Source: an uncultured Collinsella sp.
GTDB taxonomy: Bacteria; Actinomycetota; Coriobacteriia; Coriobacteriales; Coriobacteriaceae
DNA length: 5,254 nucleotides
Assembly (NCBI GenBank): GCA_902465465.1
Contig: CABQNF010000090.1
Coordinates: 1 to 5,254 of the forward strand
Reading direction: 5' to 3'
In this document: positions 1 through 5,254 of the stretch, piece after piece
How positions within the stretch are numbered: the stretch's first letter is position 1
How the letters are laid out: every line of letters begins with the position of its first letter
Position numbers and translations under genes: made by a program
The notes under the pieces: generated by a model
Seen by the model: only the letters and a program-made list of their open reading frames with translations
Databases searched by the model: none
What the model was told of the DNA's origin: nothing

Positions 1-1
1 C

Positions 2-55
2 CGCCGCTCCGTAAAGCAGAGTTTCACCGTGGAACGCCGCTGGGAGGTGGCATAG
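2..55 (+). CDS. 3' end of an upstream gene (partial), possibly a TadE/G-like pilus protein
   Basis: An open frame enters from the left edge and gives 18 codons ending RRWEVA before the TAG at 53-55. The next gene's ATG follows the stop with no gap, and that gene's Shine-Dalgarno (GGAGGTG, 43-49) lies within these last codons. This arrangement is typical of translationally coupled operon genes and supports the frame being real. The visible residues (about SFTVERRWEVA) are too few to identify a family. From its place before a TadE/G-like gene, it may be another TadE/TadF-type pseudopilin, but that is inference from context only. Confidence 0.55.
   Translation, partial: RRSVKQSFTVERRWEVA
43..49 (+). 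promoter_or_regulatory. Shine-Dalgarno for the TadE/G-like gene
   Basis: GGAGGTG is a near-perfect anti-16S match. It sits 6 nt before the ATG at 56 and 9 nt before a second, tandem ATG at 59, so either could serve as the start. It is embedded in the end of the upstream reading frame. Confidence 0.75.
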
Positions 56-667
56 ATGATGAGATACGGAAGGCGCCGCATGCGCGGTCAGGCCCTCGTC
101 ATGTTCGTCCTCGTCTCCACCGCCCTCGTCATGGTCTTGGGTCTCGCCATCGATGCCTCGGGCGGCTGGTGGAAATCCCAGAGGCAAAACGATGCCATCG
201 AGATCGCGAAGGAGTCGGCACTGTCTCGCAGCAACGAAATCAAATTCAACGCCACCGACTCCACGCGTGCCATCGATGGGATCGTCTACGCCTCGCTCAC
301 GGAGAATCTCAAGGATATCGAGTCCTCCGAGGTATCCGTGACCTCTTGGGAGGTTCCCGAGACCAAGACGGGGAGCATGAACAGGCTGATCGGTGTCGAG
401 GTAGCCGTCACCGGTACGTATAGATGTGCGTTCGCCCAGACGTTCGGCTTCAGATCCATCCCCGTGAAGAACACCATCACTTTCACCATCAACCCGTACT
501 CATCGACCGAGGTCTGGCGACAGGATGCGAACGGCCACGGTTGCCGTCTCGCGAAGCCCGCCGGCAAGGCGGTCGGTCAGGAAACATACGAGACGCTCAG
601 CGCCGCATCCGGTATCTCCGATGCGCTGAACGCCGCAATAGAAAAGGGACTCGCGGAGCTCTCTTAA
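56..667 (+). CDS. TadE/G-like Flp pilus assembly membrane protein
   Basis: Predicted 203-aa single-pass membrane protein, probably an extracytoplasmic accessory or minor component of the Tad pilus. The N-terminus is a short basic stretch (residues 3-10, RYGRRRMR), then G11-Q12 and a hydrophobic helix at about 13-32 ending in AID. This is the usual look of the TadE/G-like N-terminal region ("RGQ...hydrophobic...D"), where the helix is followed by a polar helix, here WWKSQRQNDAIEIAKESALS. The rest is predicted to lie outside the membrane. It has two cysteines (124 and 163) that could form a disulfide. The Glu found five residues after the cleavage Gly in processed Tad pilins is absent (Met16), so prepilin-peptidase cleavage is doubtful and the helix is probably a retained anchor. 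Tandem ATGs at 56 and 59 leave the start uncertain by one codon. The gene directly abuts the upstream gene and precedes cpaB. Family assignment rests on the N-terminus and the neighbours; the C-terminal domain is not recognised. Confidence 0.75.
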   Translation: MMRYGRRRMRGQALVMFVLVSTALVMVLGLAIDASGGWWKSQRQNDAIEIAKESALSRSNEIKFNATDSTRAIDGIVYASLTENLKDIESSEVSVTSWEVPETKTGSMNRLIGVEVAVTGTYRCAFAQTFGFRSIPVKNTITFTINPYSSTEVWRQDANGHGCRLAKPAGKAVGQETYETLSAASGISDALNAAIEKGLAELS

Positions 668-670
668 GAC

Positions 671-706
671 CTGCGCTATAAGCGATGAGACAGGCGCAGA
701 TAGCGC
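671..706 (+). repeat. Overlapping inverted repeats (possible RNA hairpin) before cpaB
   Basis: In the 55-nt gap between the TadE/G-like gene and cpaB, GCGCTAT (673-679) is exactly complementary to ATAGCGC (700-706), with a 20-nt loop. CTGCGC (671-676) is also exactly complementary to GCGCAG (694-699). The two pairings share bases and exclude each other. No U-run follows, so it does not look like an intrinsic terminator. It ends just before the cpaB ribosome binding site. A role in translation control or mRNA stability is possible but unproven, and short GC-rich repeats of this size can arise by chance. Confidence 0.35.
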
Positions 707-709
707 CGG

Positions 710-720
710 AAAGGAAAAGG
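710..720 (+). promoter_or_regulatory. Purine-rich ribosome binding site of cpaB
   Basis: AAAGGAAAAGG lies just before the ATG at 723. The AAAGGA part (710-715) is spaced 7 nt from the start. It supports the ATG at 723 as the cpaB start. Confidence 0.6.
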
Positions 721-722
721 AC

Positions 723-1643
723 ATGTTCAACAAGAAGGACAAGGATTTCTCCGAAATGCCCTTGGAAGGCGAAGACGTCAAAAAGAAGGGCTTCGCCGTC
801 TTCGGGGGCAAGAAGGAAAAGGACCCCGCCTCCAAGATCGTCACACCCGAGAAACGCCGCCGCCAACTCTCCTGGCTCTGCGGCGCATGCGCCGCAGTCG
901 CGGTCGGCTCGCTCGCATTCGCCGCAGTGGAGTTCACCGTCGCGCAGGACACGGTCGCAAAGACCCAATCCAATATGGTCGAGATCGTAGTCCCGAAAGA
1001 TACCATCAAGGCCGGTACCCCCATCACGGCGGACATGCTCGAGGAGGCGCAGGTCCCGAAGCGCTACGTCCCCGCCGACGCGGCCGACGAATCCAGCAAG
1101 TCCGACCTGATCGGCAAGTCCCCGGTAGGCGACCTCTCCAAGGGCGTGCCCATCTCCATGGGCACCGTGCAGGGTTCCTCCAATCCCTCGTCCATCTCCC
1201 TCGCCCTCGCATCGGGCCATGTGGCGCGAACCTTCTCGCTCGACGCCGCGGCAAGCATGTCCCCGTTGCTGAAGCCCGGTGACTACGTCACGGTCACCGC
1301 GACCTTCAAGTCCGGCAACGGCGCCACGCAGCAGACCGTCAACTACCAAAACGTCAAGGTGCTCGCCACCGACGCGACGCTTCAGAGTACGGACGGCTCC
1401 TCCCAGAGTTCGGGCTATTCCACCATCACGCTCGAGCTGACCCCCGAGCAGCTCAGCGAAATCGGAACCGCCGACTCCATCAGCCTCGCCGCGCAACCGC
1501 TCAGCGAGAACCCCAAGGACGATGCGGAGACTGCGGAGGCGGACGCCGGCGCACAGGAGGACGTGCAGGCCGACGATGGTGCCGCCGACGCCCAGCAGGC
1601 CGATCAGCCCCAGGAGCCCGCTGCCGTCCAGCTCGAGGAGTAG
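723..1643 (+). CDS. cpaB: Flp pilus assembly protein CpaB/RcpC (SAF domain)
   Basis: Predicted 306-aa bitopic membrane protein of the Tad pilus machine. Residues 1-47 form a Lys-rich cytoplasmic segment ending KRRR. A transmembrane helix follows at about 49-69 (LSWLCGACAAVAVGSLAFAAV). Residues about 86-150 fit a SAF domain: VEIVVPKDTIKAGTPITADML, then a VPKRYVP element and a GKSPVGDLSKGVPI element. Residues about 153-257 match the RcpC/CpaB C-terminal region, including the hallmark LLKPGDYVTV (182-191) and a VLATDATLQ-like strand. Residues 261-306 are a tail with 15 Asp/Glu and one Lys, rich in Ala and Gln and lacking aromatic residues. In diderms CpaB works with the secretin in the periplasm; in a monoderm it presumably acts at the wall face of the membrane. 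Its stop is 2 nt before cpaF, and its last codons carry the cpaF ribosome binding site. The assignment is firm from the SAF and KPGDYV features plus the neighbours. Confidence 0.88.
   Translation: MFNKKDKDFSEMPLEGEDVKKKGFAVFGGKKEKDPASKIVTPEKRRRQLSWLCGACAAVAVGSLAFAAVEFTVAQDTVAKTQSNMVEIVVPKDTIKAGTPITADMLEEAQVPKRYVPADAADESSKSDLIGKSPVGDLSKGVPISMGTVQGSSNPSSISLALASGHVARTFSLDAAASMSPLLKPGDYVTVTATFKSGNGATQQTVNYQNVKVLATDATLQSTDGSSQSSGYSTITLELTPEQLSEIGTADSISLAAQPLSENPKDDAETAEADAGAQEDVQADDGAADAQQADQPQEPAAVQLEE
1635..1640 (+). promoter_or_regulatory. Shine-Dalgarno of cpaF inside the end of cpaB
   Basis: GAGGAG encodes the last two Glu codons of CpaB and sits 5 nt before the cpaF ATG at 1646. This couples translation of the two genes and supports that start. 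Confidence 0.7.
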
Positions 1644-1645
1644 CC

Positions 1646-2959
1646 ATGCTCGATAGGAAATACGACAATGCCCTCTCCGAGGTCATGAGCCGATGCGCGA
1701 ACGACCTTCAGAACCAGGTTGCGCTCGTCGGCCAGGTGTCCGACGGCATCGATACGCTTCGCGACCGTGCTCTGGCGTACGTACACCGCTCCCCCGCCTT
1801 CTCCGAGGAAGACGAGAGCATCCAGCGCCAGGCTGCCAAGTACGTAGTCGATGACCTCTTTCAACTCGGCCCCATCGAGGAGCTGCTCTGGGACCCCGAT
1901 GTGTCCGAAATCATGGTAAACTCGCCCGACCAAGTCATGGTCGAGCGCCGCGGCAAGATCACGCTCTCGGGCGTCCACTTCTTCGATGAGGAGCATGTCC
2001 AGAGGACCATCGCCCGTATCGTCTCCTCGGACGGCCGCAGGTGCGACAACCAGAGCCCGCTGTGCGACTGCATGCTGCACCGCGAGGGCGCACCGTTCGA
2101 CGGCAGCCGCGTCAACGCCGTGGCCTTCGGTATCGCGAAGCACTGGACGCTCGACATCCGTAAGTTCCGCAACGACGTGTTCACCCCCGCCTCGCTCATC
2201 GCCAACGGTTCCATGGACGAGAACATGGCTGATTTCCTGCAGGCACTCGTCCTTGCCCGCATGAATATCGTCATCGAAGGCGGCACCGGTTCGGGTAAGA
2301 CAACGCTGCTCAACGCCCTGTCCAACTACATCCCCGACGACCAGCGCATCATCACGGTCGAGGACACGGCCGAGCTGAACCTCGCGAAGTCCCATGTCCT
2401 GTCACTGCAGTCGCGTCCCGCCAACAACGAGGGCAAGGGCGAGATCACCCTTCAGCAGCTCGTCATCAACACGCTGCGTCAGCGCCCCGACCGCATCGTC
2501 GTCGGCGAGTGCCGAGGACCCGAGGCGTTCGATATGCTGCAGGCCATGAACTCCGGCCATGACGGCTCTCTCACGACCACGCACGCGAACAACCCGCGTG
2601 CCGCCCTCGACCGCCTGCAGAACCTCGTGCAGATGAGCCGTGCAGGTGCGAACATGCCTCCCGATGCCATCATGAAGATCATCACCGAGGCCGTCGACTT
2701 CGTCGTCGAGATCAAGCGCCTTCCGGACGGAAGCCGCCGAGTCAACAACATCTGCGAGGTCTGCGGTATGCAGGGCAACGTCCCGACCATCGGATCCATC
2801 ATGAAGTTCCAGAAGACCAGTGTCGACGGCAACGGTCGAATCATGGGAGAGTTCCGCCCGACCGGCTCGCGCATCGTCTCCGAGGAGCATAAAGAGCGCT
2901 TCTATTCCAACGGAATCGAGATCAAGCCCGAATGGTTCGACAACGGAGGGTTGTGGTAG
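1646..2959 (+). CDS. cpaF: Tad pilus assembly ATPase CpaF/TadA (secretion ATPase, GspE/VirB11 superfamily)
   Basis: Predicted 437-aa cytoplasmic hexameric ATPase that powers pilus assembly by acting on the TadB/TadC platform. The length is normal for the family. The N-terminal domain contains the GPIEELLWDPDVSEIMVNSPDQVMVERRGKI-type block (about 74-104). The P-loop GGTGSGKTT is at 212-220 (Lys218). The Asp box ITVEDTAEL is at 236-244, and Walker B with its catalytic Glu is IVVGE (284-288, Glu288). The His box GHDGSLTTTHAN is at 304-315 (His313). All catalytic elements are intact. Unusual points are seven cysteines: 17, 133, 140, 142, 289 (next to Glu288), and 370 with 373 as a CEVC pair where CpaF proteins usually read like "ISEVVGM". 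A short extra stretch (HREGAPF, 145-151) also precedes the DGSRVNAV motif. It starts 2 nt after cpaB and ends 2 nt before the chosen tadB start. No TadZ/CpaE gene lies between it and cpaB. Identity is certain; the meaning of the cysteines is open. Confidence 0.97.
   Translation: MLDRKYDNALSEVMSRCANDLQNQVALVGQVSDGIDTLRDRALAYVHRSPAFSEEDESIQRQAAKYVVDDLFQLGPIEELLWDPDVSEIMVNSPDQVMVERRGKITLSGVHFFDEEHVQRTIARIVSSDGRRCDNQSPLCDCMLHREGAPFDGSRVNAVAFGIAKHWTLDIRKFRNDVFTPASLIANGSMDENMADFLQALVLARMNIVIEGGTGSGKTTLLNALSNYIPDDQRIITVEDTAELNLAKSHVLSLQSRPANNEGKGEITLQQLVINTLRQRPDRIVVGECRGPEAFDMLQAMNSGHDGSLTTTHANNPRAALDRLQNLVQMSRAGANMPPDAIMKIITEAVDFVVEIKRLPDGSRRVNNICEVCGMQGNVPTIGSIMKFQKTSVDGNGRIMGEFRPTGSRIVSEEHKERFYSNGIEIKPEWFDNGGLW
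2945..2950 (+). promoter_or_regulatory. Shine-Dalgarno deciding the tadB start
   Basis: GGAGGG lies 11 nt before the ATG at 2962, a slightly long but workable spacing. It lies inside the end of cpaF. An in-frame ATG exists at 2932 and a GTG at 2953. The first lies upstream of this site and would add ten residues (MVRQRRVVVG) read from within cpaF; the second is only 2 nt from the site. The ATG at 2962 is therefore preferred. Confidence 0.55.
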
Positions 2960-2961
2960 GC

Positions 2962-3891
2962 ATGGACCAGACAGTGCTCGCCTATTTCTTCTACGGCGTC
3001 ACCTACGCCCTCATCATCGCCGTCCTGACGCTGTGCGTCATGGCACTGCTCGTCTCAAGGCAGCTACGCGTCCTCTCCGAGCGCCGCGATATCTATAACG
3101 AGGACGAAGAGGGTTCCAAGAAGAAATCCCTCAGCATCCTCGCCGAGCTGCGCGAGGTCGCCCGCAAGCATATCGAGGGCAGCGGAATCAAGCTGTCTCT
3201 GAACGAGTTCATGAGCATCTGGGCAGCAGCTACGGCGGTACCACCGCTTATCGGTATCGTCATGAACATGGATGCCCTCGTTGTTATGCTTCTCGCCGCC
3301 CTGGGTGCCTTCATTCCGCTATTCACCCTGTCCTTCAGGAAGAAGCACAGCGAGAAGCGCTTCGAGGAGCTGTTGGGGCAGACCATGCCCCTGATTTCCT
3401 CGAACCTGCGCGGCGGCGCGATGCTCTCCCAGGCAATCCGCCCAGTCGCCGAGAACATGGACGAGCCCATCAAGGGAGAGTTCGAGCGGCTCCGCCGTGA
3501 CATGGACCGCGGCATGCCCGTCGACAAGGCGCTTGACAAGATGGCGGAGCGCAACAACTCCTCAGACCTCAAGCTGTTCGCCTCGGCGGTCCGCGCCCAG
3601 ATGCGCACGGGCGGCTCTCTGGCCGACATCGTGGACTCGGTCGGAAACACCATCCAGCAGCGCTGCGAGCTGCGCCAGATGGTGCGCTCGCGCACCTCGC
3701 AGGCGCGTTTCACGGCCATCCTCATGGTCTGCGTCCCCCCTGCGCTCGGCATCGTCTTCTACCTCGGCAACGACATGTACCGCGAGTTCTATTCCAGTTT
3801 CACCGGATTGCTCGTCATCCTGCTGTGCGCAATTCTGGAGATTCTGGGCTACGTCATCGCCAACAAGATGCTCGACATCAGGACCGATTAG
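2962..3891 (+). CDS. tadB: Tad pilus inner-membrane platform protein TadB (T2SSF domain)
   Basis: Predicted 309-aa polytopic membrane protein. With TadC it forms the membrane platform that CpaF acts on to move pilins into the fibre. Transmembrane segments are visible at about 8-31, 86-103, 107-126, 250-267 and 281-302. The type II secretion F domain spans about 134-265. It has the typical opening FEELLGQTMPLISSNLRGGAMLSQAI (from 134), a middle helix RGMPVDKALDKMAER, and the conserved AVRAQMRTGGSLADIVDSV block (209-227, GG at 217-218). It then has R-rich LRQMVRSRTSQARFTA leading into the membrane, as in TadB proteins. An in-frame ATG at 2932 would lengthen it by ten residues overlapping cpaF. 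I chose 2962 because the Shine-Dalgarno at 2945-2950 serves it and the N-terminus then begins close to the first membrane helix. TadB rather than TadC is inferred from gene order and from the long hydrophobic N-terminal helix. Confidence 0.92.
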   Translation: MDQTVLAYFFYGVTYALIIAVLTLCVMALLVSRQLRVLSERRDIYNEDEEGSKKKSLSILAELREVARKHIEGSGIKLSLNEFMSIWAAATAVPPLIGIVMNMDALVVMLLAALGAFIPLFTLSFRKKHSEKRFEELLGQTMPLISSNLRGGAMLSQAIRPVAENMDEPIKGEFERLRRDMDRGMPVDKALDKMAERNNSSDLKLFASAVRAQMRTGGSLADIVDSVGNTIQQRCELRQMVRSRTSQARFTAILMVCVPPALGIVFYLGNDMYREFYSSFTGLLVILLCAILEILGYVIANKMLDIRTD

Positions 3892-3894
3892 GAG
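3890..3894 (+). promoter_or_regulatory. Shine-Dalgarno deciding the tadC start
   Basis: AGGAG overlaps the tadB stop codon and lies 8 nt before the ATG at 3903. It argues for 3903 as the start and against an in-frame ATG at 3825 deep inside tadB, which would add 26 polar residues with no membrane-protein character. Confidence 0.7.
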
Positions 3895-3902
3895 TGGTTC
3901 AC

Positions 3903-4790
3903 ATGATTGTAGATTCGACAACTATCGGTCTTATCGGAGCCGGCTCGATTGCCGCGGGTCTCGGAACAACCTTCGCAGTCCAGAAGAAATTCGGAATCTC
4001 CGTCCGCAACGTCAACCAGAAGTCCCTCAAGCAGCGCAGCGAGGATATGCAGGAGCGATTCAAATTCGGCCAGCCCTTCCAAGGCTCCGCCCTGTTCGGA
4101 GCCATGTCCCGCGAGCAGGAGGAGCGCCAGCGCGAATCCCTCATGCGCTCCGGCCTCAAGATCTCCGCGCTCATGTTCTGGGCCTCGAAGATCATCTGCG
4201 TCGCCGTTGGAATCATCGTCGGCATCCTCATCGGCACCAAGCTGACGGGGCTTGCCACCGTGGCGGCGGCCGCCCTCGGCGGTATGGTCGGGTACATCCT
4301 GCCGGAGATCTACCTTCTCCAGAAGCGCCGCGCGTGGCGCGGGGATATCGAACGTGAACTGCCGAACGCCCTCGACCTCATGTCGATCACCATGGCCGCA
4401 GGCTCCACCTTCGACGATGCCGTCCGCACGGTCGCGGAGAACTCCGAAGGAGCCCTCGCGGAGGGCTTCCGCGACGTCCTCGCCAACGCCCGCTTCATGG
4501 ATCTCACCGATGCCCTGAAGCAGTTCGCCGAAAATGCGGGAGTCCGCCCGCTGACCATCTTCGTCGCATCGCTTATCCAGGCGCGTCAGACCGGCGCCCA
4601 GTTCGTCGAGGTCCTCGAGAACCAGGCACAGACGGTTCGCACCTACCGTCGTCAGAAGCTGGAGGAGGAAATCAACAAGATCGGTACCAAGATGCTCATC
4701 CCGATCATCTTCCTGATCTTCCCCGCCCTGTTCGGCGTGCTTCTGGCACCTGCCGCAATGTCCGCTATCCAGGCTATGAGCAGCCTGTAA
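3903..4790 (+). CDS. tadC: Tad pilus inner-membrane platform protein TadC (T2SSF domain)
   Basis: Predicted 295-aa polytopic membrane protein, partner of TadB in the pilus assembly platform. There is a Gly/Ala-rich helix at about 7-26, then a polar, charged stretch (27-85) with many Arg, Gln and Glu. Two hydrophobic segments follow at about 89-111 and 114-134, and a last one at about 264-285. The T2SSF domain shows the hallmark ELPNALDLMSITMAAGSTFDDAVRTVAEN (from Glu152). It also has LIQARQTGAQFVEVLENQAQTVRTYRRQKLEEEINKIGTKMLIPIIFLIFPALFGVLLAPA (from 224). The "Q-x-x-x-x-G...R..R...EE...K" and "PALF...L.PA" patterns are characteristic of TadC. The start at 3903 follows the ribosome binding site at the tadB stop. 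The gene lies 11 nt after tadB and 15 nt before the next gene. No defects are visible. Confidence 0.93.
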   Translation: MIVDSTTIGLIGAGSIAAGLGTTFAVQKKFGISVRNVNQKSLKQRSEDMQERFKFGQPFQGSALFGAMSREQEERQRESLMRSGLKISALMFWASKIICVAVGIIVGILIGTKLTGLATVAAAALGGMVGYILPEIYLLQKRRAWRGDIERELPNALDLMSITMAAGSTFDDAVRTVAENSEGALAEGFRDVLANARFMDLTDALKQFAENAGVRPLTIFVASLIQARQTGAQFVEVLENQAQTVRTYRRQKLEEEINKIGTKMLIPIIFLIFPALFGVLLAPAAMSAIQAMSSL

Positions 4791-4795
4791 GGAAT

Positions 4796-4800
4796 GGAGT
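4796..4800 (+). promoter_or_regulatory. Shine-Dalgarno of the DUF5684-like gene
   Basis: GGAGT lies 5 nt before the ATG at 4806, in the 15-nt gap after tadC. It supports that start and the continuation of the operon. Confidence 0.55.
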
Positions 4801-4805
4801 TCTAA

Positions 4806-5234
4806 ATGAGCGATGCTACCGGATTCACCCTGCTCGTATTCCTGTCAGTTCTGGCGATTCTTATCTGGCTTCTGCCCGTCGCAGGCAAATGGAAGGTGTA
4901 TGGGAAACTCGGTATGCCGGGCTGGTATTCGATTATCCCCGTCTATGCCGACTACAAGCTGTGCGAGCGCGTACATCGCGGCGATGAGACAAGAACGTTT
5001 CTCATGGCGTACCTCATCGTACTCATCTGCTCGTGGGCGTTCTGCTGGGTCGATACGGTCGGTGTGCTTCTCGCCCTCGCCCAGCTCGTGATGACCATCA
5101 TCGTGCTGAACGATATGTCCCGCGCCTTCGGGAAGGAGACGGGCTATACCATCGGCCTTGTCATCTTCGGCTTCGTGTTCTGGACGATGCTCGGATTCGG
5201 GGCAAGCGAGCCTGTCGATTCGGATGACGATTAG
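4806..5234 (+). CDS. Small polytopic membrane protein, DUF5684-like
   Basis: Predicted 142-aa integral membrane protein of unknown function. Hydrophobic helices are visible at about 7-26, 65-80, 84-101 and 114-131. Between the first two, residues 29-54 read WKVYGKLGMPGWYSIIPVYADYKLCE. Between the last two, residues 102-114 read NDMSRAFGKETGY, and the protein ends near LGFG (129-132) with an acidic tail (VDSDDD). The "GxPGW..xIPxYxxYxL", "xAFGKxxGxxxGLxxxxxxFxxxLGFG" layout is the pattern I associate with DUF5684 proteins, some of which are annotated vaguely as signal-peptidase-like. I see no catalytic Ser/Lys dyad or other enzyme motif. It follows tadC by 15 nt with its own ribosome binding site, so it is probably co-transcribed with the pilus genes, and an accessory membrane role in the Tad system is inferred from position only. 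The family call is from pattern memory and is moderately secure; the function is not known. Confidence 0.7.
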   Translation: MSDATGFTLLVFLSVLAILIWLLPVAGKWKVYGKLGMPGWYSIIPVYADYKLCERVHRGDETRTFLMAYLIVLICSWAFCWVDTVGVLLALAQLVMTIIVLNDMSRAFGKETGYTIGLVIFGFVFWTMLGFGASEPVDSDDD

Positions 5235-5254
5235 ATCGAATAGGCCTGAGACGG
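5235..5254. other. 20-nt tail after the last gene, no feature seen
   Basis: The last 20 bases contain no hairpin with a U-run and no complete ribosome binding site followed by a start codon. The operon may continue beyond the window; a flp pilin or a further pilus gene could follow, but nothing here shows it. Confidence 0.5.

Noticed and set aside
677..682. TATAAG as a -10 promoter element before cpaB
   Set aside because: There is no -35-like sequence at the proper distance upstream (around 654-659), and the tight gene packing favours read-through transcription.
671..722. Intrinsic terminator between the TadE/G-like gene and cpaB
   Set aside because: The inverted repeats are followed by a purine-rich ribosome binding site, not a U-run.
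597..1496. 299-codon open frame on the - strand opposite cpaB
   Set aside because: It lies fully antisense to a clear SAF-domain CpaB gene. Its composition (repetitive Gly, Arg, Asp, Leu) is what the reverse of GC-rich codons produces, and it has no recognisable domain.
1604..2395. 263-codon open frame on the - strand opposite cpaF
   Set aside because: It is antisense to a region of CpaF including the P-loop. It has no family resemblance and is explained by strong third-position GC bias on the coding strand.
3093..3752. 219-codon open frame on the - strand opposite tadB
   Set aside because: It is a shadow of the T2SSF-domain coding sequence, with a Ser/Arg-rich composition and no supporting neighbours.
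3497..4357. 286-codon + strand frame overlapping tadB and tadC
   Set aside because: It is out of frame with both real genes, spans their junction, and is rich in Arg, Ser and Ala with no hydrophobic segments or motifs.
1..5254. CRISPR arrays, tRNA/rRNA genes, insertion sequences or attachment sites
   Set aside because: No spaced direct repeats, tRNA-like cloverleaf, transposase motif or terminal repeats were seen; coding sequence fills almost the whole window.

Overview
The window holds part of a Tad/Flp (tight adherence, type IVc-like) pilus assembly operon. All genes are on the + strand and very closely packed. The DNA is GC-rich, with C or G at most third codon positions. There is no outer-membrane secretin (CpaC/RcpA) gene in the stretch seen, and the genes resemble actinobacterial Tad modules. 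I infer a monoderm actinobacterium, possibly from the Coriobacteriia (Collinsella/Olsenella-like). The lineage is a guess from style, not proven by any sequence here.

Layout, left to right: (1) the last 18 codons of an upstream gene, ending at 55; (2) a TadE/G-like single-pass membrane protein (56-667); (3) a 55-nt gap with an imperfect inverted-repeat region and a purine-rich ribosome binding site; (4) CpaB/RcpC with a SAF domain and a long acidic tail (723-1643); (5) the CpaF/TadA assembly ATPase (1646-2959); (6) TadB (2962-3891) and (7) TadC (3903-4790), the two polytopic T2SSF platform proteins; (8) a small polytopic membrane protein resembling the DUF5684 family (4806-5234). Spacings are 0, 55, 2, 2, 11 and 15 nt, each with a visible Shine-Dalgarno sequence, so this reads as one transcript. 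No terminator is visible, and both ends of the window appear to cut through a larger locus.

How the parts work together, from family knowledge: CpaF hydrolyses ATP at the cytoplasmic face and drives the TadB/TadC inner-membrane platform. The platform extracts processed Flp pilins from the membrane into a fibre. CpaB and the TadE/G-like protein are membrane-anchored extracytoplasmic accessory or structural parts. The Flp major pilin, the prepilin peptidase (TadV/CpaA) and the localisation ATPase TadZ/CpaE are not in the window. TadZ/CpaE is notably absent from the CpaB-CpaF junction, where it often sits.

The system is largely a known one. The points worth a second look are the cysteine-rich CpaF, the DUF5684-like membrane protein in the operon, the acidic tail of CpaB and the missing TadZ.
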